64,000 bases of DNA from Archangium violaceum Cb vi76 (GCF_000733295.1 NZ_JPMI01000048.1:1-64000), one strand, 5' to 3'. Positions 16,605 through 26,699 are shown, numbered from the stretch's first letter. Notes: generated from the letters alone by a model not told the origin. A program made the numbers and translations.

Positions 16605-17165
16605 TCACTTCTTGTTGGCCTTGACCCGCTGTTCGATTTCCACAGCCGCCTCGTAGAGCTCATGCAGCGTTGGGGACCGCAGGGGCTGTCCAGGAGGAGT
16701 CTGCTGCGCGATGCGCGAGAGCACGACCACTTCAGCCCATTCCTCCAAGGACGGGAGGCCCACTTCCGACACGTCCTTGGGCGGTGTTTCGAACCAGGCC
16801 CCCGCATCGAGAAAGCCGGGCTGATCGGCTTCCTCCCAGGCCGCATCGAAAGCCGGGGTGAAGAGCCGCTCCCAACGCTCTTCCACCGGCAGGCGGGTGT
16901 CGTCCAGCATTCGCCGGATGTCCTTCTGCTGATCGAAGTTGGGCGCGACCTCGAACATGATCAGGATGAATTCACTGACCTGGCGATCCGAGCGCAGCCC
17001 GTTGACGCGCGCCCGCTTGACTCCAGCACGGATGGAGTCGCGCAGCATGTCGTCAGTGGAGCGCAAGGTGGGATGCTGTTCGCGCACGCGCTCCAGGACG
17101 CGCTCGACGAACTACTCCGGATCGCGCTGCAACCACTCATCCAATTGTGCGCGGGTGAATTTCAT
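16605..17165 (-). pseudogene. Small helical protein preceding toxin (module B), interrupted by in-frame TAG
   Basis: This gene occupies the same place as 9852-10256 in module A and is homologous to it. Reading from ATG 17165 gives 17 residues (MKFTRAQLDEWLQRDPE), then an amber codon at 17112-17114, then in the same frame FVERVLERVREQHPTLRS and on to the stop at 16605. The residues on both sides of the TAG align with the module A protein (F-T-x-x-Q-L, then x-x-V-x-x-R-V-R), so the amber lies inside a once continuous frame. Translation could restart at GTG 17087, which has GGAG seven bases upstream and gives 160 residues. It may be a pseudogene, a shortened but active gene, an amber readthrough case or a base-call error. 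The body is acidic and helical, ending in a Lys-rich tail. Confidence 0.7.
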
Positions 17166-17313
17166 CGGTCTGTGAATATAACTACTACGCGGATTGCCAA
17201 AGTGGCGAAATGGACGTGTGTTCGCCGTGGCCGCGCACGCCATGCCTACTTCGCGAAGACGAGCGCACGCGCGGCCTGAGCCCCGCTTCCCTGGTGATAT
17301 ACCCGGGGCGCTC

Positions 17314-19611
17314 ATGGCATCTCCCGCCCTCCGGCCGCTGAACCGCTTCGCCGCGCCTGGACTGCTGCTGCTCGCGTCCCTCGCCCTCTACGGTGGGGGG
17401 CTCCTGCCCGGCCGCGCGTTCTTCTACCGCGACGTGATGCACTACTACTGGCCCACCCAGGCCACGCGCTTCGCGCTCGGGGGGCTGCCGCACTGGAATC
17501 CCTTCCACCAGGGAGGGCTGCCCTTCCTCGCGGACATCCACGCCGGCGTCTTCTACCCGCCCAACCTCCTCTTCGCCGTCTTCTCCTTCCCCACCGCCTA
17601 CGCGCTCCTCCTCGTCCTCCACCACTTCCTGGGCCAGCTCGGGCTCTTCGTCTTCCTGCGGCGCAAGGGTTTCGAGGAACCGGCCGCCCTCACCGGCACG
17701 CTCGCCCTCGGGCTCACCGGCTACATGGCGGGACTGGGCAACTTCGGACCGCTCGTCTCGGGTTGGACCTGGACTCCCTGGCTGCTCGTCGTCCTCCAGG
17801 CCCAGTTCCTCCCCCTGCGCAGGCTGGCCATCCTCTCCCTCCTCATCGCCGCGCAGCTCGTGTCGGGAGATCCCCAATCCGCGCTCTACTCGGCGCTCGT
17901 CGCCGCGACGTACGTGACGTGGTTCCCCGGCCGCAAGGAGCGGCTGGTGGCGCTCGCGGGTGCCGGCGCGCTCGGGCTGCTGCTCGCCGGTGTGCAGGTG
18001 TTCCCCGCCCTCGAGCTGCTGGCGGAATCCACCCGCGGCGGCTCCGAGGTCGGCTACCTCGCGAGCTGGAACCTGCACCCGGTGCGGATGCTCGAGTTCC
18101 TCTTCCCCTACCCCTTCGGCGAGTACCTGGGCGTGCCCCAGTTCTGGGCCTGGTTCATGGTGAAGGGGCCCGGCTCGATTCCCTTCGCCCTCAGCATCTA
18201 CCTCGGAGCCACGGTGCTCGTGCTCGCCGTACTGGGCGCGAGGAAGGACCGGCTCACCGGCTTCGCGCTCAGCCTGTGCGCGCTGGGCCTGCTGCTGGCC
18301 CTGGGTGAACGCTCCCCGGTGTCCTTCCTGCTCGAGCAGCCCCCCTTCCGATTCTTCCGCTACCCGGAGAAGTACGTCGTCCTGGTGGTGCTCGGATGCG
18401 CGGTGCTCGCCGCGTCCGGCGCGAGGGCACTCGTCACCGGCCCCTCTCGCCGGCGGTTGATTCCCCTGGGCATGGCCGCCGGCCTCATGGTGGTGGCCCT
18501 CCTGTTCACCGGGGCCGCGACGGACACGGCCCGGGAGCTCTTCGCCTCCATCCTCCAGGCGGCCAGCACCCGCGCCGAGCCGAGCGGCCCCCTGGAGAAC
18601 GCGGCGAGCTCGGTGGGCACCGCGCTGTGCTTCACGGCCCTGATGCTGGGGCTCGCGGCGATGGCGCTCCGGAAGCCTGGCAGCCGCGCCGTGGCCATGG
18701 GCGCGCTCGCGCTGGTGGCGGTGGATCTGCTCTGGACGGCGCGCAAGACGGTGTGGCTCGGGCCGGCCTCCCTCTACCAGGAGCCAGCGCTCGCGGCGCG
18801 GCTCCGGGAGCTCGCGGGCTCACCGCCGACGCGGGTGTTCCGCATGGACAGGGCACTCAAGGCCTCGGCGCCCCCGAGCCGTGACCTCGAGGGGCTCATC
18901 CACCTGCGCGAGTGGGAGCACCAGACGCTCAAGAGCAACCTCTCCGGCGTCTTCGGGCTCGAGGAGGTCACCAGCTACAGCGCGGTGAATCTGCGACGCT
19001 GGGCGGGACTGATGGGGGTGTTCGCGAGGCGGCCGCAGGTGGTGGCGGAGCTCTACGCGGGCTGTCTGCTGCTGACATCGGCCCAGGCGGCGCAGTCCCT
19101 GGGCCCGCGAGAGCAGGTCCTGCTGACCGAGCCCTCCCTGGGGCTCGCGGTGACGAAGCGCTCCGAGTGCCCCCAGCGCCTGCGGACGGTGACGCGGACC
19201 ACCGCGGTGGCCAGCCTGGAGGACGCCCTCGCGCGTCTGGGCTCCGGGAAGGTCGACACGCGCCAGGAGGCGCTCGTGGAAGGAGGCACGTCGAGCACCT
19301 ACGGGCCCGCCGAGGTGGGAAACGTGGAGCTCGGTCCCCGGAGCGCCCGGGCGCGGGTGGTGGCCCCGGCGGGAGGCACCTTCGTCGTCTTCGCGGCCAA
19401 CGCCTACCCGGGCTGGACGGCGACGGTGGATGGCAACGAGGTGCCCGTGCGCGCCGTCAACGCCGGACTCATGGGCCTCGAGGTGCCGGAAGGCTCACAC
19501 CAGGTGGAGTTCTCCTTCACGGATCCGGGCTTCTCCTCGGGGCTCCAGGCGACACTCGCGGGCGTGCTGGTGCTCGTGCTCCTGGCGCTCGTCTCGAGAC
19601 GCGGCCAGTGA
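17314..19611 (+). CDS. YfhO-family multi-pass membrane protein
   Basis: A 765-residue inner-membrane protein of the YfhO family, large GT-C-like proteins linked to glycosylation of lipoteichoic acid or other surface polymers in Firmicutes; function in Gram-negatives is unclear. ATG 17314 gives a short polar N terminus before the first helix; a frame back to 17194 is open but unlikely. The first periplasmic loop has FFYRDVMHYYWPTQATRF and LPHWNPFHQGGLPFLADIHAGVFYPPNLLF, the D-x-x-x-x-Y-W-P ... P-x-W-N-P-x-x-x-x-G signature with the Asp typical of GT-C enzymes. About twelve hydrophobic helices follow. The C-terminal beta domain ends FVVFAANAYPGWTATVDGNEVPV, the family's closing motif, before a last membrane helix. 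It diverges from module B and converges with the TamA-like gene. Confidence 0.88.
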   Translation: MASPALRPLNRFAAPGLLLLASLALYGGGLLPGRAFFYRDVMHYYWPTQATRFALGGLPHWNPFHQGGLPFLADIHAGVFYPPNLLFAVFSFPTAYALLLVLHHFLGQLGLFVFLRRKGFEEPAALTGTLALGLTGYMAGLGNFGPLVSGWTWTPWLLVVLQAQFLPLRRLAILSLLIAAQLVSGDPQSALYSALVAATYVTWFPGRKERLVALAGAGALGLLLAGVQVFPALELLAESTRGGSEVGYLASWNLHPVRMLEFLFPYPFGEYLGVPQFWAWFMVKGPGSIPFALSIYLGATVLVLAVLGARKDRLTGFALSLCALGLLLALGERSPVSFLLEQPPFRFFRYPEKYVVLVVLGCAVLAASGARALVTGPSRRRLIPLGMAAGLMVVALLFTGAATDTARELFASILQAASTRAEPSGPLENAASSVGTALCFTALMLGLAAMALRKPGSRAVAMGALALVAVDLLWTARKTVWLGPASLYQEPALAARLRELAGSPPTRVFRMDRALKASAPPSRDLEGLIHLREWEHQTLKSNLSGVFGLEEVTSYSAVNLRRWAGLMGVFARRPQVVAELYAGCLLLTSAQAAQSLGPREQVLLTEPSLGLAVTKRSECPQRLRTVTRTTAVASLEDALARLGSGKVDTRQEALVEGGTSSTYGPAEVGNVELGPRSARARVVAPAGGTFVVFAANAYPGWTATVDGNEVPVRAVNAGLMGLEVPEGSHQVEFSFTDPGFSSGLQATLAGVLVLVLLALVSRRGQ

Positions 19612-19632
19612 GCCCTCGGCCCGACGGGGGGC

Positions 19633-22600
19633 TCAGAAAGTGCCGATGCTGAAGTGGAACTGCATGAGCGGCTCGTTGAGCGTCTCATCCGGGTCCAGGT
19701 TGACGCCCACGTCGAAGGACAGCGGGCCCACCGGCGTCTGGTAGCGGGCCCCCACGCCCGTCGAGTAGCGCAAGGCGGAGAACCGGTACTTCTTCAGGTC
19801 TTCCCAGAGGTTGCCCGCTTCCACGAAGAGGCCCACGTCGAAGGAGGAGCCCACGGGAATGCGCAGCTCGCCCTTGGCGAGGGTGAACACCTGCCCGCCT
19901 TCGCTGGTGGGCGGCTGGCCGGCGAGGATGGTCAGCAATTCCGTGGAGCAACCCGCCGGGTGCACCAGCGAGCGGCAGTCGGCCAGCTGCCGCCGCAGCT
20001 CCGTGCGCCGGTCCTCGCCGAGGATGCCATCCTCGCGGAAGCCCCGCAGACTGGAGGAGCCACCCAGGTAGAAGCGCTTGGAGCCGATGACCCAGGAGTC
20101 CTCCACCAGGGGAACGATGGTGCCCCCGCGCAGGGACAGGGCGAACACCGCCCGGGACGGCAGGGGCACGTAGCCGCTCACGTTCCCCGTCAGCTTCACG
20201 CCGTTGATGGGCTGAGGATCCGTGGCCTCGCCGCTGGCGTTCGTCGGCAGCGAGCGGATGTCCCGCATCACCTCGGCGCTGGTGGACACCACCAGGCCCC
20301 TGCGCGGATTGGCCGGATCATCCCGCAGGTCCACCGCGCCGGAGGCGCGCAGCGAGTTCAGGATGAAGAAGCCGGTGGGGAAGCGCAGGCGCTCCTGGTC
20401 CGCGCGGCTCGGCGCGGTGAGCTGCCGTTCTCCGCGCTCCAGCAGGTTGCCTTCCAGCTCGTACTGCAACCCGAAGCTCAGCCAGCGCGTCGCCGACCAG
20501 TCCAGGCCCGCCACGGCGGCGGCTCGGGTGGACAGGTACGAGGGCCGGTACACACGCTCGCCGATGAGATCGAAGCGGGCGCCCACCTCCAGGGGCTGCA
20601 GGCCGTAGAGCCGGGGCTGGGCGGCGGACAACACGACGCGTCCACCGAAGTCAGTCACCCAGGCATAGGGCTCGGGCGCCTTGCACTCCTCGGGCACCGC
20701 CGTGCAGCGGGCGCGGGCGATGGCGGCCTTCTCCCAGCCCTGCGCGCTCCACCCGATGTAGTTGAGCTTCAACCGGCCCGACAGGTTGAGCCCGCGCCCA
20801 TCCACGTTGGAGCGCGACACGTCCAGTCCCAGACGAGGGCCTTCCGCCAGGAAGTAGCCACCGGCGACCTCGCCCTCCCAGCGCGGACGCTCGCGCACCT
20901 CCACCACCACGTCCTTGCTGGCCTCGGGCACGTCCGGCTTCTCCAGCCGCACCGTGGCCTGCCGGAAGATGTTGAGGAGCGTGAGCCGGCGCTGGCTCTC
21001 GAAGAGCTTGTCCGGGCTGAGCACCTCGTCCTCCTTGAGGCGCACGGTGGCGCGCACCACCTCCTCGTTGGTGCGGGACGTCCCGCGCACGAGGAGGCGG
21101 CCCACCGTCACCTGGGGACCCGGCTCCAGGCGGTAGAGGAGGCTCACCCCCTTGGCCGCGAGGTTCGGCGCCGTCTCCGCGCGGGCGAAGAGGTAGCCCC
21201 TGCGCCCCAACTCGGTGACGAGCGCCTGCTGCCCGCGCTCCACCGCGTCGTTGCTCATGGGCTCGCCCACCTTGATGGGCACCAGGCTCCGGCCGTCGAA
21301 GCCCTGGGGCCCGCCCTCGATGCGGATGTCGGCCACGCGCACCTGCGGGCCCTCGAACACGTCGAACCAGCCCACCGCCGTGCGCCGGCCCACCTCCACG
21401 CGCATGCGGGTGAAGCGCACCCGGGCCTCCAGGAAGCCTCGCTCGCGGTAGGCCTCCGTCATCACCTCCGCCGCGTTCCGCCACGCCTCCTCGACGAAGA
21501 CGGTGGCCGGATCGTACACCCACTCGGGAGGCCCCATGCGGCGCTTGCCCGGGCCCATCTCCACCGCGTCCGACAGCAGCGGCTGGGAGGTGGGCTGGGG
21601 CTCGTTGGAGCGCACGTGCTCGGTGAGCATCTCGCGCAGCTCCTCGTTGGGGATGACCTTGTTGCCCCGGAAGATGACGCGCCGCACGCGCAGCGGATGG
21701 CCCTCCTCGATGTCGAAGGCGAGCACCGCCGCCTCGCCATCCGGGCGGTGCACCTCGCGCGTCTCCACGTGCACGTCGTTGAAGCCGCGGTATTGGTAGA
21801 AGGACTCCAGCCGCCGCGCCAGCCGGGCCACCGTCTGGGCGTCCAGCGGCTCCGTGCCGTCATAGGAGAGCATCCGCGCCAGCACGGCGTCCGGGAAGCG
21901 GTGGTTGCCGTGGAAGTGGAAGGTGAAGCGCGGCCCGGCGGAGATGGGCACCACCACCGTCGCCGCGTCGTCCGACTTCCGCTGCCTGGGCTGGCCCACC
22001 GTGGCGCGCCAGTAGCCGCGCGAGCGTAGCAGGGTCCGCAGCCGCTCCAGTCCGGACTCCAGGCCACCGCGGTCCAACACGCCGCCCACGCGCAGGCCCA
22101 GCGTGGCGAGCAGCTCGGGCAACGGCAGGCCGGGGCTGCCCGTCACCGAGACGGCCGCCACCCGCGTGGGGCTGCCCTCGAAGACGGTGAAGGCGAGCGC
22201 CACGCCTCCGGCCACGGACTCGCGCGTGAGCTGGATGCGCGCGTCGTTGTAGCCCTGGCGCTCGTACGCGCGCTTCAGGCCATTCAAGGCCGTCCTCAGC
22301 ACGTCCTCGTCGAGCAGCTTGTCCTGCTCGAGGCCTTCCGCCTTCAGCGCCGTCAGGAGCGCCGCGTCGGAGAGGACGACGTTGCCCTCCACGTCGATGC
22401 GGCGGATGCGCGCCATGGAGGAGAGCTCGAAGACCACGCGCACGCCCTCGGGCACGTCCTCCGTGCGCACGACGATGTCGGAGAAGCGCCCGCTGGCCCA
22501 CAGCCGCTCCACCGAGCGGCGCACCGCGCGAGCCGACAGCACCTGGCCCTTGCGCACCGCCACCAGCTCCACCAGCCCCGCCGGCTCCTCCTCCGCGGGC

Positions 22601-22764
22601 AGGTGCAGCTCCACCGCCACCACCGTGGGACCGGCCGGAATCACCGGCTCCGGACGCACGGGGAGCGGCGCCGTCTCGGTGGCCTGCGCCCCGGCGGCCT
22701 TCGCTGGCTCCACTGCCTTCACCGGCTGCGCCATCGCGCCGCCGGCCAGCAGCAGGCAGAGCAC
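19633..22764 (-). CDS. tamA: TamA/BamA-like outer-membrane protein (multiple POTRA domains plus Omp85 barrel)
   Basis: A 1043-residue Omp85-superfamily protein that inserts or exports proteins or lipids at the outer membrane. I choose GTG 22764, which gives a clean signal peptide (LCLLLAGGAMA-Q) and sits just after the stop of the TamB-like gene; upstream codons overlap that gene. After a Pro/Ala linker, repeated POTRA units are visible: VRRIDVEGNVVLSDAALL, FTFHFHGNHRFPDAVLARML, VRRVIFRGNKVIPNEELREML, VADIRIEGGPQGFDG, VGRLLVRGTSRTNEEVV, at least five. The barrel (from about 660) contains the conserved RFYLGGSSSLRGFREDG (the V-R-G-F/Y/L-like lid lock in loop 6) and ends in a C-terminal Phe after aromatic alternation. 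It is longer than E. coli TamA (three POTRAs), closer to BamA in domain number. Pairing with tamB argues for the Tam pathway. Confidence 0.85.
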   Translation of the reverse strand: MLCLLLAGGAMAQPVKAVEPAKAAGAQATETAPLPVRPEPVIPAGPTVVAVELHLPAEEEPAGLVELVAVRKGQVLSARAVRRSVERLWASGRFSDIVVRTEDVPEGVRVVFELSSMARIRRIDVEGNVVLSDAALLTALKAEGLEQDKLLDEDVLRTALNGLKRAYERQGYNDARIQLTRESVAGGVALAFTVFEGSPTRVAAVSVTGSPGLPLPELLATLGLRVGGVLDRGGLESGLERLRTLLRSRGYWRATVGQPRQRKSDDAATVVVPISAGPRFTFHFHGNHRFPDAVLARMLSYDGTEPLDAQTVARLARRLESFYQYRGFNDVHVETREVHRPDGEAAVLAFDIEEGHPLRVRRVIFRGNKVIPNEELREMLTEHVRSNEPQPTSQPLLSDAVEMGPGKRRMGPPEWVYDPATVFVEEAWRNAAEVMTEAYRERGFLEARVRFTRMRVEVGRRTAVGWFDVFEGPQVRVADIRIEGGPQGFDGRSLVPIKVGEPMSNDAVERGQQALVTELGRRGYLFARAETAPNLAAKGVSLLYRLEPGPQVTVGRLLVRGTSRTNEEVVRATVRLKEDEVLSPDKLFESQRRLTLLNIFRQATVRLEKPDVPEASKDVVVEVRERPRWEGEVAGGYFLAEGPRLGLDVSRSNVDGRGLNLSGRLKLNYIGWSAQGWEKAAIARARCTAVPEECKAPEPYAWVTDFGGRVVLSAAQPRLYGLQPLEVGARFDLIGERVYRPSYLSTRAAAVAGLDWSATRWLSFGLQYELEGNLLERGERQLTAPSRADQERLRFPTGFFILNSLRASGAVDLRDDPANPRRGLVVSTSAEVMRDIRSLPTNASGEATDPQPINGVKLTGNVSGYVPLPSRAVFALSLRGGTIVPLVEDSWVIGSKRFYLGGSSSLRGFREDGILGEDRRTELRRQLADCRSLVHPAGCSTELLTILAGQPPTSEGGQVFTLAKGELRIPVGSSFDVGLFVEAGNLWEDLKKYRFSALRYSTGVGARYQTPVGPLSFDVGVNLDPDETLNEPLMQFHFSIGTF

Positions 22765-22769
22765 GAGCG

Positions 22770-25700
22770 TTACTGGGCCTCCCAGCTCAACTTGAGCTCG
22801 ATCCCAGGGTTGCCGAAGGCGGTCTCGCTGTTCTCGTTGTCCCACTGGCCCCGGAGGGAGAAGCGATTGTCGAAAAGGTACTCGGCGCGAGCGCGAGTTC
22901 CACGCCCACTGACGGGCTGCGTCAAGCCAATCTTAAGCTGCTCCGTGAGGAACTTCGACTCCAAGCGGGCGGTTGGCTCGGCCTGCTGGGTGGCGTCGTT
23001 GTAGGTGGTGGAGATCTGCAGGGACAGGCCCCGGAGGACGGGGTTGCTGGGCAGGAAGCGTTGCACCTGCCGGTCCAGGCCGGAGATGTTGAAGAAGGCC
23101 TCGGCGGCCAGACCCGCGCTGGCCGAGGCGGCCGTCTCCTTGTCGGTGCTGGTGAGACCCAGCGTGAGGAGCGACAGCACATCGCCTTCGGTGAGGGCCG
23201 GCTCCGAGGTGAGGAGCAGTTGAGGAGCGGCCGGGCGGCCGAAGGCATGGAGCTTCACCTGGTACTCGCGCACCTGGGCCTGGGCGCGCAGGTCGAACAA
23301 GGGATCGATGCCGTAGCGATCCTGGAATTCGAGCTGCCCGCGGTCGATGTTGAACTGGTTGTTGCGGAAGAAGGCCTGGCTGCCCTCGGAGGTCTCCACC
23401 GTGCCGAGGATGCCGGGGCGGGCGTTGGTGCCGGTGAGCTTGAGCGAGCCGAGCAGCCGCGCGCGGGCGAGGTTGTTGTCCACCCACACGTCGGTGAGGA
23501 GCAGGCCCACGTCGAAGGTGAGGTACTCGCGGGGCTTCTCCGTGGGGGTGGCGGCGAGCACGCTGCGCCGGGAGAGCCGCTTGAGGATGTCATCCAGCTC
23601 CAGGCCGCGGCGGTAGCGCAGGTTGCGGATGTCCATGACGCCGCCCAGGCGCATCGCGTCCGGGTTGCCGGTGAGCCACAGCCGGCCGCTGGTGGTGAAG
23701 GGCAGGTCCTCGTGGAAGCGCGTGGCCACGTCGGTGAGGGCCACGTTCATCATCAACTCCGAGGGGCGGAAGTCGACGAGGGTGACCTCGCCGTTGCCCA
23801 GCATGCGGCCCTCGTTGAGGAAGCCCTCCAGGGACTCCAGGAGGATGCGCTGCCCGGTGAAGGCCACGCGGCCCTTCACGTCCCGCACCGCCAGCGGCTG
23901 GTCGCGCAGGGCCAGCTTGGCGTCGGAGATGAGGGCCGAGCCCGCCACCTTGGGTGCGCGCGGATTGCCATTGGCCACGGCGCTGAGCTCCACGCGGCCC
24001 GCGGTGCGCACCAGCATGGGCGAGACGGACTCGAGCAGGCCCAGGTTCATGGAGCCGCGCAGGAGGAGGTCCATCTGCTCGGGGCTGATCCACCCCGCCG
24101 CGGACAGCTCGGTGTCCGGCCCGCGGAAGGTGAAGGAGGGCACGTCGAGCCGCCCGTTGGCATAGCGCAGGGAGATGGGGCCCTCGTTGGCACCGGAGAA
24201 GGCGCCGCGGGCCAGGGTGAGCCGCTCCACGGTGGCGTCCATCTGGATGGCCTGGGCGTTCTTCATCGTGCCCTGGGCCCGCACCACGCCCTTGATGGAG
24301 CCGGACAGGCCCTGGGTGAAGGCGTTGGCGGGCAGCAGCGGACGGATTTCGGGCAGCTCCAGCGTCACCGCCGCCTCGAAGGGATAGGGCTCCTTCACGC
24401 GCATCCACAGGATGCCGGAGGTGTCGCGCGAGGGACGGCCGGCGAGCTGCAGCTCCCGCCCTTCCATGCGGGCCTCGAAGCCCATGTTGCCCAGGTTGCG
24501 GCCGCCGAAGATGACCTGCGGGCCGGACACGTGGGCCGTCGTCACCGGCACGTCCGTGTTGCCGGAGACGGTGCCTTCCAGGGCCAGCGTGGCGCGCAGG
24601 CCCATGCGCTCGGCGGTCTCCTGTCCGGCGAGCTCCGCCAGGGACAGGTTGTCGCCGCCGAAGCGGTAGTCCAGCACGCCCTTGTTGGGCCCGGAGAAGA
24701 AGAAGCTCCCATCCACCCAGGTACGGCCCAGCCGGCCCTCCAACACCGTGCGCTCGAGCACCATGGCCTCGCCATTGTCGAAGCGCAGCCGGGCCGAGCC
24801 ATGGCCCATGTGCCGCCCGTAGTAGGTGGTGTCCTTGAAGTCGAGGGCCACCAGTCCGGAGAACTGATCCATCGGGCTGTCGATCTCCACCCGGCCCGAG
24901 ACCTCGCCCTGCATGGGCCCCTGCATGACGGAGATGGTGGAGTGCAGCGGGGCGATGATGTCGATCAAGTCCTCGGTGCGGCCGCGAGGCACCTGCACCT
25001 CGGCCCGCGTGTGCAGCGAGCGCCCGAAGGTGAGCTCCGCCTTGCCGAAGTACTGGGTGCGCCCCTTCTGGCCGGAGATGGTGGGAAAGCCCATCACCTT
25101 GTCCGCGTAGGTGATCTTCCCCTGCACCACGCCCAGGTCGAAGTCCCAGAACATGAAGTCGCGCAGGGACAGGGTCGCGCCGATCTTCACTTGCGAGTAC
25201 GGGCCCTCGACGGTGGTGCTCACCGAGCCATGTCCCGCCCACGGCAGTTGGGCGATGTGGCCGAAGTCGGAGAGGTCCGCGTCGCCGTGCGCTTTGACGA
25301 GCAGGCCCTTCTGCGTGTCGAAGAAGAGCGTCACGTCGCCGCCGATGCGCGAGCGGCCCGAGTTGATCTCGATGCCGGAGAAGGTGACGCGGTCCGGCAG
25401 GAGCGACACCTGCGAGCGCACGTGGCCGCCCGCGTAGGTGAGCAGGGTGCGTCCGGAGTCCACGGGCGCATCGAAGGCACGCGAGGCGAGGATGAAGCGG
25501 CCGTGGCGCAGATCCAGGTCGCCGGACAGGTTGGGTCTGGGCAGCAGCGTGCCGGACAGGTGGGCTTTGGCGTTGGCCGGGAAGTCCACCCAGGAGCCCG
25601 TCAGGCCGGCCTTCTCGAGGATGCGGCCGAACTGCGCCTCATGCGTCTCCAGGTCCACCTCGACGGGAAACCCCGGACGGAGCGCGACCGTCCCGGTGAT

Positions 25701-26699
25701 GCGGGCGTTGCCTCCCGGACCGATGGGGACGAGCAACTCCTCCACGGTGACCAGCTCACCGGCGTACGCCAGGCGCGCGGTGAACGAGCCCGGGGTGTAC
25801 TGCGCATAGGAGATGCCGCTGCCCGACAGCTCCACGGACACGCTGGGCGCCGCCGGGCGGCCATTGGCCGTGATGCGCGTCCAGAGATGACCCTGTGCGG
25901 GCTTGGGCAGCAGCCCCGCCCGGGACAGCGTGCGCAGCGGCAGGAACACCTGGGCATCCAGCGCGAGCACGGGCTCGCACAGCTGCTCCACGCGGCCGGA
26001 GATGTTCACCGTCATGTCGTCCAGCGACGCCTCGGCGCGGTCCAGCTCCAGCAGCTCCTCGTCCACGTCCAGCGCGCCCGAGAGCGCCAGCCGTCCGAGG
26101 GTGAGCTCCTGTCCCGGAGCCAGATGGACCAGGCCGCGCCGGGCCTCCACCTCGAACTCCTCCTCGCCCCAGCGCTCGCGCAGGCTGACGTCCAGCTCGG
26201 ACAGCTCCACGTGCCGGCCGCCGGGCAGCGTCAGCCGCACCTCCGCGCTGGTGATGGCCGCGCGCCCCAGCCGCAAGTGCCGCAGCGGCTTGAGCGGGCA
26301 TACGCCGGGCTCACCCGGCGGCGGCCTGGGACGGGACAGGTCCAGCGACACGCGCGGCCGGTGCACCTTCACCAGATCGATGGCGAGCTGACCGGAGAAC
26401 GGATTGGGCAGGCCGAGCTGCACCTCGGCGGAGTCCGCGGCGAACAGCGGCGTGTCCGCGCCCTTCTCGAAGACGGACAGCCCGCGGAGGATGAGGCGCT
26501 GGCCGAGCGGATCCACCTCGCACTGGCCGATGCCCACTTCCATCCCCAGCAGCGTGGGCAACTGGCGCCGGGCCTGCGTGCACAACTGGTCCCACGCGGT
26601 GCGCGTACGGAGAAGCAGCACCGTCCCCAGCACGAGCGTGAGGACGATGAGCCACAGCGGCGGCCTGCGCGCGCCCTGCTGCCTGTTCCGGGGAGCCAA
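22770..26699 (-). CDS. tamB: TamB-like translocation/assembly module protein (AsmA/DUF490)
   Basis: A 1309-residue AsmA-like protein. It has an N-terminal membrane anchor (WLIVLTLVLGTVLLL, residues about 16-30) and then a long repetitive beta-rich body, as expected for a periplasm-spanning hydrophobic groove. The C-terminal DUF490/TamB domain is recognisable: YEVKLHAFG-like (here YQVKLHAFGRPAAPQLLLTSEPALTEGDVLSLLTLG), then FNISGLDRQVQRFLPS and the closing EYLFDNRFSLRGQWDNE. TamB works with TamA in E. coli, and TamB-like proteins are also implicated in phospholipid transport to the outer membrane. The gene lies 5 bases after the ExeA-like gene and just before the Omp85 gene, so all three are one operon. 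Size is close to E. coli TamB (1259). Confidence 0.9.
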   Translation of the reverse strand: MAPRNRQQGARRPPLWLIVLTLVLGTVLLLRTRTAWDQLCTQARRQLPTLLGMEVGIGQCEVDPLGQRLILRGLSVFEKGADTPLFAADSAEVQLGLPNPFSGQLAIDLVKVHRPRVSLDLSRPRPPPGEPGVCPLKPLRHLRLGRAAITSAEVRLTLPGGRHVELSELDVSLRERWGEEEFEVEARRGLVHLAPGQELTLGRLALSGALDVDEELLELDRAEASLDDMTVNISGRVEQLCEPVLALDAQVFLPLRTLSRAGLLPKPAQGHLWTRITANGRPAAPSVSVELSGSGISYAQYTPGSFTARLAYAGELVTVEELLVPIGPGGNARITGTVALRPGFPVEVDLETHEAQFGRILEKAGLTGSWVDFPANAKAHLSGTLLPRPNLSGDLDLRHGRFILASRAFDAPVDSGRTLLTYAGGHVRSQVSLLPDRVTFSGIEINSGRSRIGGDVTLFFDTQKGLLVKAHGDADLSDFGHIAQLPWAGHGSVSTTVEGPYSQVKIGATLSLRDFMFWDFDLGVVQGKITYADKVMGFPTISGQKGRTQYFGKAELTFGRSLHTRAEVQVPRGRTEDLIDIIAPLHSTISVMQGPMQGEVSGRVEIDSPMDQFSGLVALDFKDTTYYGRHMGHGSARLRFDNGEAMVLERTVLEGRLGRTWVDGSFFFSGPNKGVLDYRFGGDNLSLAELAGQETAERMGLRATLALEGTVSGNTDVPVTTAHVSGPQVIFGGRNLGNMGFEARMEGRELQLAGRPSRDTSGILWMRVKEPYPFEAAVTLELPEIRPLLPANAFTQGLSGSIKGVVRAQGTMKNAQAIQMDATVERLTLARGAFSGANEGPISLRYANGRLDVPSFTFRGPDTELSAAGWISPEQMDLLLRGSMNLGLLESVSPMLVRTAGRVELSAVANGNPRAPKVAGSALISDAKLALRDQPLAVRDVKGRVAFTGQRILLESLEGFLNEGRMLGNGEVTLVDFRPSELMMNVALTDVATRFHEDLPFTTSGRLWLTGNPDAMRLGGVMDIRNLRYRRGLELDDILKRLSRRSVLAATPTEKPREYLTFDVGLLLTDVWVDNNLARARLLGSLKLTGTNARPGILGTVETSEGSQAFFRNNQFNIDRGQLEFQDRYGIDPLFDLRAQAQVREYQVKLHAFGRPAAPQLLLTSEPALTEGDVLSLLTLGLTSTDKETAASASAGLAAEAFFNISGLDRQVQRFLPSNPVLRGLSLQISTTYNDATQQAEPTARLESKFLTEQLKIGLTQPVSGRGTRARAEYLFDNRFSLRGQWDNENSETAFGNPGIELKLSWEAQ

